A program made the translations under genes and the position numbers. Shown in pieces: positions 15,609 through 24,472 of a stretch of 64,000 bases of DNA; position 1 is the stretch's first letter; each line of letters opens with the position of its first letter. The notes under the pieces are model-generated. The model had not been told where the DNA came from and searched no databases. It saw nothing but the letters and a program-made list of their open reading frames with translations. Location of the stretch: the NCBI GenBank assembly GCA_023436925.1, contig JAEZHJ010000147.1:1-64000 (forward strand), in the 5' to 3' direction. This DNA is from Actinomycetes bacterium (GTDB lineage: Bacteria; Actinomycetota; Actinomycetes; Propionibacteriales; Propionibacteriaceae).

Positions 15609-18600
15609 ATGGCAGAGCTTGCCTCGCTCGGCCTCGATGTCGGCTCCACCACCGTCAAGGCGGTCGTGCTGTCCGACGGCGTCCTGCTGCACTCCGCCTA
15701 CCGCCGGCACAACGCCGACGTCCGGGGTGAACTGGCCGCCCTGCTGGCCGAGGTGGCCGAGCTCTTCCCGGGTCGGTCGTTCCGTACCGCGGTGACCGGG
15801 TCGGCCGGACTCACCATCGCCGAACTGCTGGGGGTCGACTTCGTCCAGGAGGTGATCGCCGCCACCGAGGCGATCGAGCGGTTCGTCCCGGACGCCGACG
15901 TGGTCATCGAACTGGGCGGCGAGGACGCCAAGATCACCTACCTTCGTCCGGTCCCCGAGCAGCGGATGAACGGAACCTGCGCGGGCGGCACCGGCGCCTT
16001 CATCGACCAGATGGCGACCCTGTTGCACACCGACGCGCAGGGCCTGGACCGGCTCGCCGCGCAGTACCGGCACCTGTACCCGATCGCCTCCCGCTGCGGG
16101 GTGTTCGCCAAGTCCGACCTGCAGCCGCTGCTCAACCAGGGCGCGGCCCACGCCGACCTCGCCGCCTCCGTCTTCCAGGCCGTCGCCACCCAGACCATCT
16201 CCGGGCTGGCCTGCGGCCACCCGATCCGGGGCAACCTGGTCTTCCTCGGTGGCCCGCTCCACTTCCTGCCGCAGCTGCGGCGGGCCTACGAACGGGCGCT
16301 GCAGGGGCAGGTCACCTCGTTCACCACCCCTGAGAACGCGCAGTTGTACGTGGCGATCGGCGCCGCCCTGCTCGCGGGCGTCCCGCGTCCGGGCGGGGAA
16401 CCCACCGGGCACGCCGAGGCCCACACCCCCGACGACCTGCTGCGCCGGCTCCGGCCGGCGGTGAGCATCCCGCTGGCCCGGCAGCGGATGCGTCCGCTCT
16501 TCACCGACGAGGCTGAACGGGTCGACTTCGAGGCCCGGCACGCCCGCCACCGGGTGCCGCAGGCCGCGCTGGCCGAGGCGTCCGGCCCCCTCTTCCTCGG
16601 CCTGGATGCCGGCTCCACCACGATCAAGGCGGTCGTCCTCGACGGCGACGACCGGATCGTGTTCAGCCACTACGAGAGCTCGAACGACCCGGTCGCGGCC
16701 GCCGTCCGCATCCTGCGGGAGGTGTACCGGGCGATGCCGCCCGGAACCCACCTGGCCCGGACCTGTGTCACCGGCTACGGCGAGGGCCTCGTCCGCGCGG
16801 CGCTGCGGATCGACGACGGCGAGGTCGAGACGATGGCCCACTACCGGGCCGCCGAGCGGGTCAGCCCCGGTGTCACGTCCGTGATCGACATCGGTGGGCA
16901 GGACATGAAGTACCTGCGGATCCGGGGCGGCGCGATCGACTCGATCGCGGTCAACGAGGCCTGCTCCTCGGGGTGCGGCTCCTTCCTGCAGACCTTCGCG
17001 GTCACGATGGGCACCGACGTCGCCTCGTTCGCGCGGTCAGCACTGGAGTCGCGCGCCCCGGTCGACCTCGGTAGCCGATGCACCGTCTTCATGAACTCCT
17101 CGGTCAAGCAGGCCCAGCGCGAGGGCGCCAGCCAGGCCGACATCTCCGCCGGGCTGTCCTACTCGGTGGTCCGAAACGCGCTGTACAAGGTGATCAAGCT
17201 CAAGGACGCGTCCCAGCTGGGCGACACCGTGGTGGTGCAGGGCGGCACCTTCCTCAACGACGCCGTGCTGCGTGCCTTCGAGTTGCTCACCGGGGCTGAG
17301 GTCGTCCGGCCCGACATCGCCGGGCTGATGGGTGCCTTCGGGGCGGCGCTCACCGCGCGGCGGAACTGGACGGCGGGGGAGATCTCGCAGGTGATCGGGG
17401 CCGGGGAACTGGACGGGTTCTCGGTGGCGACCGCGCTCGACTCGTGCCGGCTGTGCCAGAACCACTGCCAGCTCACCGTCTCCACCTTCCCCGACGGCAC
17501 CCGGCACGTCTCGGGCAACCGTTGCGAACGGGGCGCGAGCACCGAGAAGGTGCCGCCGAAGTCGGAGCTGCCCAACCTGTTCGACTACAAGTACCGCCGC
17601 ACCTTCGGCTACCGCCGCCTCACCGGGGACAAGGCCGTCCGCGGTGACATCGGCATCCCGCGGGTGCTCAACATGTACGAGAACTACCCGCTGTGGTTCA
17701 CGATCCTGACCAGCCTCGGCTTCCGGGTGACGCTGTCGGGCCGGTCCAGCCACGAGCTGTTCGAACGCGGGATGGAGTCGATCCCGTCCGAGAACGTCTG
17801 CTACCCCGCCAAGCTGGCCCACGGCCACGTCGAATGGCTGCTCGACAAGGGGATCAGGACGATCTTCTACCCTTGCGTGCCCCTGGAGGCCAAGGCGGTC
17901 CAGGCGGCCGACAACCACTTCAACTGTCCGGTCGTGGCCTTCTATCCGCAGGTGCTGGAACGCAACCTGCGCCGGCTGCAGGAGCCCGGGGTCCGCTTCC
18001 TGGCGCCCTTCCTCAACCTCAACGAGCCGGCCAGGCTCGCCGGACGGCTGGTCGAGGTGTTCGCCGACTGGAGGGTGACGCCGGCGGAGGCGTCCGCCGC
18101 GGTCGAGGCCGGCTACGCCGAGGACGCCCGCTACAAGGCCGATATCCGCCGGGCTGGCCGGGAGGGATTGAGCTACCTCGCCGAGCACGGGGTGAAGGGG
18201 ATCGTCCTGGCCGGACGGCCGTACCACGTCGACCCCGAGGTGAACCACGGCATCCCGAGCCTGGTCAACGGCCTGGGGATGGCGGTGTTCACCGAGGACT
18301 CCGTGATCGACGCGGAGTCGCCGCTGCTGGAGCGGCCGATCCGCGTCCGCGACCAGTGGGCCTACCACACCCGGCTCTATGAGGCGGCTGCCCGGGTGGC
18401 CCGCGAGCCCGCGCTCCACCTGGTTCAGCTGAACTCGTTCGGGTGCGGGGTGGACGCGGTCACCACCGACCAGGTGCAGGAGATCCTCGAGGCCGCCGGC
18501 GACGTCTACACGGTGCTCAAGATCGACGAGGTGTCGAACCTCGGTGCGGCCACGATCCGGCTGCGGTCGATGAAGGCCGCCGCGGCCGAGCGGCGCGGCT

Positions 18601-19967
18601 CCTCCACCGTGTCGACCTGCGGCCCGCTGGGGGAGCGCCGGCTGTTCACCACCGAGGCGCGTGACACCCACACGCTGTACGCCCCGCAGATGGCGCCGAT
18701 CCACTTCCGGCTGCTGATGCCGGTGCTGCGGCGGATGGGGCTCAACGTCGAGCTGCTGGAGAAGGCATCCGCCGAGGACGTCGAAGTCGGGCTGAAGTAC
18801 GTCAACAACGACGCCTGCTTCCCCGCGATCATGGTGGTCGGCCAGCTGGTGAACAAGATCCGTTCCGGCCAGGCCGACCCGGACCGGATCTCCGTCGGAA
18901 TCACCCAGACCGGCGGGATGTGCCGGGCGACCAACTACGCCGGGCTGCTGCGCAAGGCGCTGGCCGACGCCGGGTACCCGCAGGTCCCGGTGCTGGCGAT
19001 CAGCGTCCAGGGCCTCGAGCCCAACCCCGGCTTCAAGCTCACGCCGGGGATCATCCACCCGGCGCTGCAGACCTTCGTGCTGGGCGACCTGCTGCAGAAC
19101 GTGCTGCTGCGGGTGCGTCCGTATGAACTCGTGCCGGGCAGCGCACAGCAGCTGTACCGGCGCTGGGACGCGATCTGCCAGGAGTGGCTCCAGCACAGCG
19201 GTTTCAGCCCGACTCTGGGCGGCTCGGTCGGCTACGGCCGGCTCGTCCGGCAACTGGTGGACGAGTTCGACCGGCTCGCCTTGCGGGACATTCCCCGCAA
19301 GCCCAGGGTGGGCATCGTCGGCGAAATCCTGGTCAAGTTCCACCCCGACGCGAACAACCACGTCGTGGAGGTGGTGGAGTCCGAGGGCTGCGAGGCGGTG
19401 CTGCCCGGCATCCTGCCCTTCTTCCTGATGCCGCTGTACTCGTCGAAGTTCCAGTGGGACACCCTCGGCATCGGACGCAAGTCGCACCATGTCAAGCAGC
19501 TCGTGATGTGGCTGATCGAGAAGTACCAGGCTCCGGTCGTGCGGGCGCTGCGGCGGACCGGCGGCAAGTTCGACCCGCCCGCCTCGATGGCGGACCTGGC
19601 CGGCAAGGCGGACGGGATCATCTCGCTCGGCACCCGCGCCGGGGAGGGCTGGCTGCTGACCGCCGAGATGGTGGAGCTGATCGAGCTGGGCGCACCCAAC
19701 ATCGTCTGTGCGCAGCCCTTCGCCTGCCTGCCGAACCACGTCGTCGGCAAGGGGATGTTCGCCGAACTCCGGCGCCGCTACCCGCAGGCGAACGTGGTCT
19801 CGGTGGACTACGACCCCGGTGCGTCCGAGGTGAACCAGCTCAACCGGATCAAGCTCATGGTGGCGACCGCCCACAAGAACCACCCCGACCCCGAGGTTGC
19901 TGTCGGTCGCGGCTTCGTCCGTGAGGCTCCCTCCAGCCGTTCCCGCGCGGCCGCCCCTCGTCCCTGA
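15609..19967 (+). CDS. Giant 2-hydroxyacyl-CoA dehydratase activase-type fusion protein
   Basis: The 1452-residue product contains two ASKHA-type BadF/BcrA/HgdC activase domains (about 6-260 and 330-600). Each begins with DxGSTTxKAVVL and each keeps the two cysteines that bridge the dimer's 4Fe-4S cluster in HgdC: GTCAGGTGAF with SRCGVFAKSD, and EACSSGCGSF with SRCTVFMNSS. A CRLCQNHC segment, a DUF2229-like region and a C-terminal HgdB-like region follow. Activases use ATP to inject electrons into dehydratases; the partner of this fused class is unknown. No dehydratase genes lie nearby. The start is ATG 15609, with AGGAGG upstream. Confidence 0.85.
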   Translation: MAELASLGLDVGSTTVKAVVLSDGVLLHSAYRRHNADVRGELAALLAEVAELFPGRSFRTAVTGSAGLTIAELLGVDFVQEVIAATEAIERFVPDADVVIELGGEDAKITYLRPVPEQRMNGTCAGGTGAFIDQMATLLHTDAQGLDRLAAQYRHLYPIASRCGVFAKSDLQPLLNQGAAHADLAASVFQAVATQTISGLACGHPIRGNLVFLGGPLHFLPQLRRAYERALQGQVTSFTTPENAQLYVAIGAALLAGVPRPGGEPTGHAEAHTPDDLLRRLRPAVSIPLARQRMRPLFTDEAERVDFEARHARHRVPQAALAEASGPLFLGLDAGSTTIKAVVLDGDDRIVFSHYESSNDPVAAAVRILREVYRAMPPGTHLARTCVTGYGEGLVRAALRIDDGEVETMAHYRAAERVSPGVTSVIDIGGQDMKYLRIRGGAIDSIAVNEACSSGCGSFLQTFAVTMGTDVASFARSALESRAPVDLGSRCTVFMNSSVKQAQREGASQADISAGLSYSVVRNALYKVIKLKDASQLGDTVVVQGGTFLNDAVLRAFELLTGAEVVRPDIAGLMGAFGAALTARRNWTAGEISQVIGAGELDGFSVATALDSCRLCQNHCQLTVSTFPDGTRHVSGNRCERGASTEKVPPKSELPNLFDYKYRRTFGYRRLTGDKAVRGDIGIPRVLNMYENYPLWFTILTSLGFRVTLSGRSSHELFERGMESIPSENVCYPAKLAHGHVEWLLDKGIRTIFYPCVPLEAKAVQAADNHFNCPVVAFYPQVLERNLRRLQEPGVRFLAPFLNLNEPARLAGRLVEVFADWRVTPAEASAAVEAGYAEDARYKADIRRAGREGLSYLAEHGVKGIVLAGRPYHVDPEVNHGIPSLVNGLGMAVFTEDSVIDAESPLLERPIRVRDQWAYHTRLYEAAARVAREPALHLVQLNSFGCGVDAVTTDQVQEILEAAGDVYTVLKIDEVSNLGAATIRLRSMKAAAAERRGSSTVSTCGPLGERRLFTTEARDTHTLYAPQMAPIHFRLLMPVLRRMGLNVELLEKASAEDVEVGLKYVNNDACFPAIMVVGQLVNKIRSGQADPDRISVGITQTGGMCRATNYAGLLRKALADAGYPQVPVLAISVQGLEPNPGFKLTPGIIHPALQTFVLGDLLQNVLLRVRPYELVPGSAQQLYRRWDAICQEWLQHSGFSPTLGGSVGYGRLVRQLVDEFDRLALRDIPRKPRVGIVGEILVKFHPDANNHVVEVVESEGCEAVLPGILPFFLMPLYSSKFQWDTLGIGRKSHHVKQLVMWLIEKYQAPVVRALRRTGGKFDPPASMADLAGKADGIISLGTRAGEGWLLTAEMVELIELGAPNIVCAQPFACLPNHVVGKGMFAELRRRYPQANVVSVDYDPGASEVNQLNRIKLMVATAHKNHPDPEVAVGRGFVREAPSSRSRAAAPRP

Positions 19968-19984
19968 CGTCCTTCCTCTTCACC

Positions 19985-20106
19985 GAGGGCCACCCGTAAC
20001 GCCGAGGGCCACCGTTCACGTCGAGGGCCACCCACGATGACTGGCCCTCAACGCCAAGGGTGGCCCTCAACGCCAAAGGTGGCCCTCAACGATTGAGGTG
20101 GCCCTC
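19985..20106. repeat. 19-nt-period GAGGGCCACC array, locus 1 (3 forward + 4 inverted)
   Basis: GAGGGCCACC occurs at 19985, 20004 and 20023; its complement (GG/AC)TGGCCCTC occurs at 20040, 20059, 20078 and 20097, all at a 19-nt period. The array lies between two convergent genes and ends 20 bp from the alanine dehydrogenase stop. Folded as RNA it can make one long imperfect hairpin, so a bidirectional terminator or BIME-like role is plausible. Confidence 0.85.
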
Positions 20107-20125
20107 AGTGGAACGGAGGTCGCCG

Positions 20126-21241
20126 TCAGGCGACGAACTCCGACACGGGGGTGTGGTCGCGCCCGAAGGCGGCGGCGACGGCGGGGTAGGTGATCAGTCC
20201 GGCGTGGGTGTTCACGCCCCGGGCCAGCGCGGGGTCCTGGGCGGCGGCCTGCTTCCAGCCCTTGTCGGCCAGCTGGAGCGCGTAGGACAAGGTGGCGTTG
20301 GTGAGCGCCCAGGTCGAGGTGTTCGGCACCGCCCCGGGCATGTTCGAGACGCAGTAGAACACAGAGTCGTGCACCCGGTAGGTCGGGTCGTCATGGGTGG
20401 TCGGACGGGAGTCCTCGAAGCAGCCGCCCTGGTCGATGGCGACGTCGACCAGCACCGAGCCGGGCTTCATCTGGGCGACCAGTTCGTTGGTCACCAGCTT
20501 CGGCGTCTTCGCGCCCGGGATGAGGACCGTCCCGATCACCATGTCGGCCTCCAGCACCTGCTCGCGGATGCTGAGCCGGGAGGAGACGATCTGGTGCACC
20601 CGGTTGTCATAACGCCAGAACGTGGTGCGCAGCTTGTCCAGGTCGGTGTCCAGGATGGTCACGTCGGCCCCCATTCCGAGGGCCACGTTCGCCGCGTTCT
20701 GCCCGGCGACGCCGCCACCGAGCACGACCACCTTGGCGTTCGCCACCCCGCCGACGCAGCCCATCAGGACGCCGCGGCCGCCCTGGGCCTTCATCATCGC
20801 GTGCGCACCGACCTGCGGCGCGAGGCAGCCGGCCACCTCCGACATCGGGTAGAGCAGCGGCAGCAGCCCGCTGGCCAGCTGCACGGTCTCGTAGGCGATC
20901 GCCGTCGTCCCGGCCGCCAGCAGCGCGTCCAGGCCCTGCCGGTCGGCGGCCAGGTGCAGGTACGTGAACAGGACGAGGTCATCGCGCAGCCGGTGGTACT
21001 CCTCGGCGACCGGCTCCTTCACCTTCAGCACGAGTTCCCCGGCCGCCCACGTCGCGTCGGCGTCCGGCAGGATCGTGGCGCCCTGGGCGGCGTAGTCGGC
21101 GTCCGCGATGGACGACCCCAGCCCGGCGCCGGCCTGGACGAAGACCTGGTGGCCGTGGGCGACCAGTTCGGCCACCCCGACCGGGGTGATCGCCACCCGG
21201 TACTCGCGGTTCTTGACCTCGGACGGAATGGCGACGCGCAT
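20126..21241 (-). CDS. ald: Alanine dehydrogenase
   Basis: The 371-residue product has the exact usual length of bacterial L-alanine dehydrogenase (L-alanine + NAD+ to pyruvate + NH4+ + NADH). Visible are the N-terminal [20 protein letters not shown] signature, the pyruvate-binding lysine region LVLKVKEP, the catalytic histidine in [10 protein letters not shown], and the NAD-binding turn [14 protein letters not shown]. The start is ATG 21241; the frame runs on to 21574 upstream, but that part is the complement of the riboswitch region and is not coding. It is monocistronic and divergent from the RibXY-like transport genes. Confidence 0.95.
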   Translation of the reverse strand: MRVAIPSEVKNREYRVAITPVGVAELVAHGHQVFVQAGAGLGSSIADADYAAQGATILPDADATWAAGELVLKVKEPVAEEYHRLRDDLVLFTYLHLAADRQGLDALLAAGTTAIAYETVQLASGLLPLLYPMSEVAGCLAPQVGAHAMMKAQGGRGVLMGCVGGVANAKVVVLGGGVAGQNAANVALGMGADVTILDTDLDKLRTTFWRYDNRVHQIVSSRLSIREQVLEADMVIGTVLIPGAKTPKLVTNELVAQMKPGSVLVDVAIDQGGCFEDSRPTTHDDPTYRVHDSVFYCVSNMPGAVPNTSTWALTNATLSYALQLADKGWKQAAAQDPALARGVNTHAGLITYPAVAAAFGRDHTPVSEFVA

Positions 21242-21398
21242 GGGACCGCATCCTCTCTGGCGCATTGGGGTGGCGCTCAGTCGACCGCCGGTGGCGGCGT
21301 GCGCAGACAGTCTTGCATCGCGGACCCCCGCCGCGGCAGGCCCCGTTCTGCACTGGTGGCAGACCGTGACAACGGCAGTGGCAGCGGTCCGACCACTG

Positions 21399-21404
21399 TA
21401 TGCT
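21399..21404 (+). promoter_or_regulatory. Candidate -10 element of the riboswitch transcript
   Basis: TATGCT matches the TAnnnT -10 pattern and would place the transcription start a few bases before the P1 stem of the FMN riboswitch at 21414. No good -35 hexamer is present. Confidence 0.4.
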
Positions 21405-21413
21405 GAGCCCGTA

Positions 21414-21538
21414 CGTGCTCCGGGGTCGGTGTAATTCCGAACCGGCGGTGACAGTCCGCGACCCGGTCCGCCCAGCGGCCCGGTTGAGCTGGTGGAATTC
21501 CAGCGCCGACGGTGAAAGTCCGGATGGGAGGCAGCACG
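21414..21538 (+). promoter_or_regulatory. FMN riboswitch (RFN element)
   Basis: The RFN consensus is recognisable block by block: GGTGTAATTCCGAACCGGCG, then GTGACAGTCCGCGAC, GGTGGAATTCCAGCGCCGAC and GGTGAAAGTCCGGATGGGAG. The P1 helix is CGTGCT (21414-21419) pairing with AGCACG (21533-21538). RFN aptamers bind FMN and turn off riboflavin synthesis or uptake genes. The element directly precedes an ABC permease and lipoprotein pair, which is the main evidence that these import riboflavin or a precursor. Confidence 0.96.
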
Positions 21539-21579
21539 GGCGCCCGGTGGCATGCGCCTCCGGGTGTCTTCCACGCACC

Positions 21580-21602
21580 CCGGTCCACGTCTGGACCGGA
21601 GG
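21580..21602 (+). promoter_or_regulatory. Hairpin next to the Shine-Dalgarno, riboswitch expression platform
   Basis: CCGGTCCA (21580-21587) and TGGACCGG (21592-21599) form a perfect 8-bp stem with a CGTC loop. Its 3' arm runs into the GGAGG ribosome binding site (21598-21602) of the permease gene, so two bases of the site lie in the stem. This suits translational control by the riboswitch upstream, probably through a competing anti-sequester. That mechanism is inferred. Confidence 0.55.
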
Positions 21603-21606
21603 ATCG

Positions 21607-22371
21607 ATGAGTCAGCGACAGCCCTGGCGGGGGACTGCAGTCACCGCCCCCGTGCTGCTTGCCGCCGTCCTGCTGCTCGGCTGGGGGCTGACGACCAGGC
21701 TCGGGTCGATTCCCGGCTACCTGCTCCCCGGCCCGGCCGAGGTGGGCGCCCGGCTGCTGGCCGACCTCGGTTCCGGCGTGCTGTGGCCCTATCTCGGGCT
21801 GACCCTGGCCGAGGCCTTCGGGGGCTGCCTGCTCGGCGCCGCGGTCGCGCTGCCGATGGCGGTGGCGATCCACCGGCTGCACTGGGTGCGGGCCGGCGTC
21901 CAGCCCTTCCTCGGTGCCACCCAGGCCATCCCGGCGATCGCCCTCGCCCCACTGCTGGTGCTGTGGGTCGGCTACGGGCTGTGGCCCGTCATCCTGCTGT
22001 GCTCCCTGATGGTCTTCTTCCCGATCCTGGTCTCCAGCGTGCTCGGGCTGCGCCACGTCGACCCGGACGTGATCCGCGCCGCCCGGGTGGACGGCGCCGG
22101 CCAGTTCCGGCTGCTCACCGAGATCGAGGCGCCGCTGGCCTGGCCGGCGGTGCTCGCCGGCGTCCGCAACGGATTCACCCTGTCGGTGACCGGCGCCGTG
22201 GTCGGCGAGATGGTGATGGGCGGACGGGGTCTCGGCATGGTGCTCACCGTCCAGCGCGATGCCGTCGACACCGCCGGCATGTTCGCCACCATCGCCGTGC
22301 TCTGCCTCGTCGCAGCCGCCATCTACAGCCTGATTTACGCCTGGGAACGCAGTTCCCGGTTCACTGATTGA
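21607..22371 (+). CDS. ribX: ABC transporter permease, predicted riboflavin importer (RibX-like)
   Basis: The 254-residue product is a BPD_transp_1 (SsuC/TauC/ThiX-type) permease with about six membrane segments and the EAA loop DVIRAARVDGAGQFRLLTEI that contacts the ATPase. Family-level similarity alone would suggest sulfonate, nitrate or pyrimidine uptake; the FMN riboswitch and NMT1-type lipoprotein instead match the predicted RibXY riboflavin transport systems. The ATG at 21607 follows GGAGG at short spacing; the longer open frame runs back through the riboswitch and is not coding. No ATP-binding subunit gene is adjacent. Confidence 0.82.
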   Translation: MSQRQPWRGTAVTAPVLLAAVLLLGWGLTTRLGSIPGYLLPGPAEVGARLLADLGSGVLWPYLGLTLAEAFGGCLLGAAVALPMAVAIHRLHWVRAGVQPFLGATQAIPAIALAPLLVLWVGYGLWPVILLCSLMVFFPILVSSVLGLRHVDPDVIRAARVDGAGQFRLLTEIEAPLAWPAVLAGVRNGFTLSVTGAVVGEMVMGGRGLGMVLTVQRDAVDTAGMFATIAVLCLVAAAIYSLIYAWERSSRFTD

Positions 22372-22385
22372 TTGAAGGACAACCG

Positions 22386-23408
22386 ATGCGAAAGATCGTC
22401 CCCCTGTTCCTGGCGGCCCTGCTGCTGGCCGGCTGCGCGGCCGCCCCCGCCGCGCCCGAGACCAGCCCGGGCCGCCCGTCGCCGTCCCGGCCGGCCGAGC
22501 CGGCCCGGATCGGCCTGTCCTACATTCCCAACATCCAGTTCGCCCCGTTCTACCTGGCCGAGGCGGACGGCCTGTTCGAGCCGGACGCCACCTGGGCGAC
22601 GGTCCGCCACCACGGCGCCCAGGAGGGACTGTTCACCGCCATCGCCGCAGGCCAGGAGGACTTCGTCGTCGCCAGCGGGGACGAGGCCCTGCAGGCCCGC
22701 GAGCAGGGGATCGACCTGGTCACCATCGCCACCTTGTACCGGGTCAACCCGGTGCGGGTGATCGTGCGGGCCGACAGCCAGATCACCGACCTGGCCGACC
22801 TGGCCGGCAAGCGGATCGGGCTGCCGGGGCGGTTCGGCACCAGCTGGTTCGGGCTGCTCGTCGCGCTGCGCAGCGCCGGCCTGACCGAGGACGACGTGGA
22901 CATCCAGGAGATCGGCTACACCCAGCAGGCAGCGCTGACCACCGACAAGGTCGACGCCGTGGTGGGCTTTTCCAACAACGACCTCGTCCAGTTCCGGCTG
23001 GCCGATGTGGACGTCCGCAGCCTGCCGATCGTGACCGAGGGAACCGTCCCGCTCGCCGGGGCCAGCCTGATCACCACCCGGGCCTACCTGGACGCCCACC
23101 CGGAGGTGGCGCGCGGCGTCGCCGAGGCGATGGTCGCGGGCGTCGCGGCAGCGGCCGCCGACCCCGAACGCGCCCTCGACGTCGCCGCGACCCAGGTTCC
23201 CGGTCTCGGGCAGGAGCCGGCCCGCAGCGCCGCCCGCGCCACCCTCGAGGCCACCTTGGAGATCATGCTGACCCCGGACGGCCACGCCGACGGTCGCATC
23301 GACGTCGCCACCTGGCAGGCGATGGGGGAGTTCATGACCGACGCAGGGCTGCTCTCATCGGCGCCGGACGTCGCTGCTGCCATCGCCCCGGAGGTGCTGG
23401 GGTCCTAG
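22386..23408 (+). CDS. ribY: Substrate-binding lipoprotein, predicted riboflavin binding (RibY-like)
   Basis: The 340-residue product has a lipoprotein signal peptide with the lipobox LLAGC (cysteine at about residue 17), a short Pro/Ser linker and an NMT1/THI5-type periplasmic-binding domain (IGLSYIPNIQFAPFYLAEAD is its typical start). It would capture the ligand at the cell surface and deliver it to the permease 15 bp upstream. The start is ATG 22386, with AAGGAC before it. Riboflavin as ligand is inferred from the FMN riboswitch; closely related proteins bind thiamine precursors or sulfonates. Confidence 0.82.
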   Translation: MRKIVPLFLAALLLAGCAAAPAAPETSPGRPSPSRPAEPARIGLSYIPNIQFAPFYLAEADGLFEPDATWATVRHHGAQEGLFTAIAAGQEDFVVASGDEALQAREQGIDLVTIATLYRVNPVRVIVRADSQITDLADLAGKRIGLPGRFGTSWFGLLVALRSAGLTEDDVDIQEIGYTQQAALTTDKVDAVVGFSNNDLVQFRLADVDVRSLPIVTEGTVPLAGASLITTRAYLDAHPEVARGVAEAMVAGVAAAAADPERALDVAATQVPGLGQEPARSAARATLEATLEIMLTPDGHADGRIDVATWQAMGEFMTDAGLLSSAPDVAAAIAPEVLGS

Positions 23409-23446
23409 GCTGACGCCATCACCGGACGGAGGTCGGGGGGTGTGGC

Positions 23447-24022
23447 ATGGCCGGACGTCCCGCGCAGCGGGCCAGGGCAGCCCTGCGGGCCGTGCCGCGC
23501 GAGGCCTACCTGCCGCCGCAGGTGCGAGCCGCCGCCGACCGCGACGAGGCGCTCCCGATCGGCTGGGGTTCCACCAACTCCCAGCCCCGGACGGTCGAGT
23601 ACATGCTGCGGCTGCTCGACCCGCGTCCCGGCATGCGAGTACTGGACGTGGGCGCCGGGTCGGGGTGGACCACCGACCTGCTGGCCTGGCTGGTGGCCCC
23701 CCACGGACGGGTGATCGGCACCGACGTGATCCCCGAACTCGTCGAGCGCAGCCGGGCCTCGCTGCGCTCCCCGCTCGCCGAACTCAGGTTGACAAGCCCT
23801 GATGTGCTCGGCGCAGCCCAGGACGCGCCGTTCGACCGGATCCTCGTCTCGGCCCAGGCGCCCGTGCTGCCACCGGCCCTGGTCGCCCAACTGGCGCCTC
23901 GCGGGCGGATGGTGTTGCCGCTGGAGGGCCACATGGTCGTGGTGAGCGTGCCGGCCGGCGTCCCGGTGATCAACCGGGCACCCGGGGAATTCCGGTTCGT
24001 CCCACTACTGTTAGCGCCATGA
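23447..24022 (+). CDS. Protein-L-isoaspartate methyltransferase-like SAM methyltransferase
   Basis: The 191-residue product has the class I methyltransferase motif VLDVGAGSGWTTDLLA and the PCMT-like N-terminal signature ALPIGWGSTNSQPRTVEYM, comparable to the IGxGQTISQPxxV pattern of PCMT. It may repair isoaspartyl residues, but it is shorter than usual and its true substrate is uncertain. The ATG at 23447 begins a three-gene run: it overlaps the dCMP deaminase start by 4 bp. Confidence 0.75.
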   Translation: MAGRPAQRARAALRAVPREAYLPPQVRAAADRDEALPIGWGSTNSQPRTVEYMLRLLDPRPGMRVLDVGAGSGWTTDLLAWLVAPHGRVIGTDVIPELVERSRASLRSPLAELRLTSPDVLGAAQDAPFDRILVSAQAPVLPPALVAQLAPRGRMVLPLEGHMVVVSVPAGVPVINRAPGEFRFVPLLLAP

Positions 24023-24468
24023 GCGAGGCTGTCAGGTCGGTGCCCGGGTGGGACGACTACTTCCTCGGCATCGCCACGGCCGTGGCGACCCGCGCGAAGT
24101 GCACCCGGCGCAGGGTGGGTGCTGTCCTGGTGATGGACCGTCGGATCATCGCGACCGGCTACAACGGTGCCGCCCCCGGACGACCCGACTGCCTGGAGGG
24201 CGCGTGCCCCCGCGGCCGGCTCGGCTACGACGAGGTGCCCGGACTGGGCGACTACGACCGGCCCGGCACCCCGGGCTTCTGCATCGCCATCCACGCCGAG
24301 GTGAACGCCCTGCTCTTCGCCACCCGCGACACGAAGGGTGCCACCGCCTACATCACCGACCCGCCGTGCCCCGGCTGCCGCAAGGCGCTCGCCGCGGCGG
24401 GGATCGTCCGGGCGGTCTGGCCCGGCGGCGAGCACGACGCGGACGGGCTGGTCGACTGGGGGCGATGA
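24019..24468 (+). CDS. Deoxycytidylate (dCMP) deaminase
   Basis: The 149-residue product contains the zinc-dependent cytidine deaminase motifs HAEVNALLF (zinc-ligand histidine and catalytic glutamate) and PPCPGCRKAL (two zinc-ligand cysteines), plus the ComEB/dCMP-deaminase segment RRVGAVLVMDRRIIATGYNG. It would convert dCMP to dUMP for thymidylate synthesis. The ATG overlaps the methyltransferase stop, indicating translational coupling. Confidence 0.9.
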   Translation: MSEAVRSVPGWDDYFLGIATAVATRAKCTRRRVGAVLVMDRRIIATGYNGAAPGRPDCLEGACPRGRLGYDEVPGLGDYDRPGTPGFCIAIHAEVNALLFATRDTKGATAYITDPPCPGCRKALAAAGIVRAVWPGGEHDADGLVDWGR

Positions 24469-24472
24469 GTCT

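Noticed and set aside
19985..20106. CRISPR-like array of regularly spaced repeats
   Set aside because: The repeated part is 10 nt with 9-nt linkers, the orientation flips within the array and there are no cas genes. It is a palindromic intergenic repeat, not CRISPR.
21607..23408. Sulfonate or nitrate ABC transporter
   Set aside because: The family similarity is generic. The complete FMN riboswitch immediately upstream argues for a flavin substrate.
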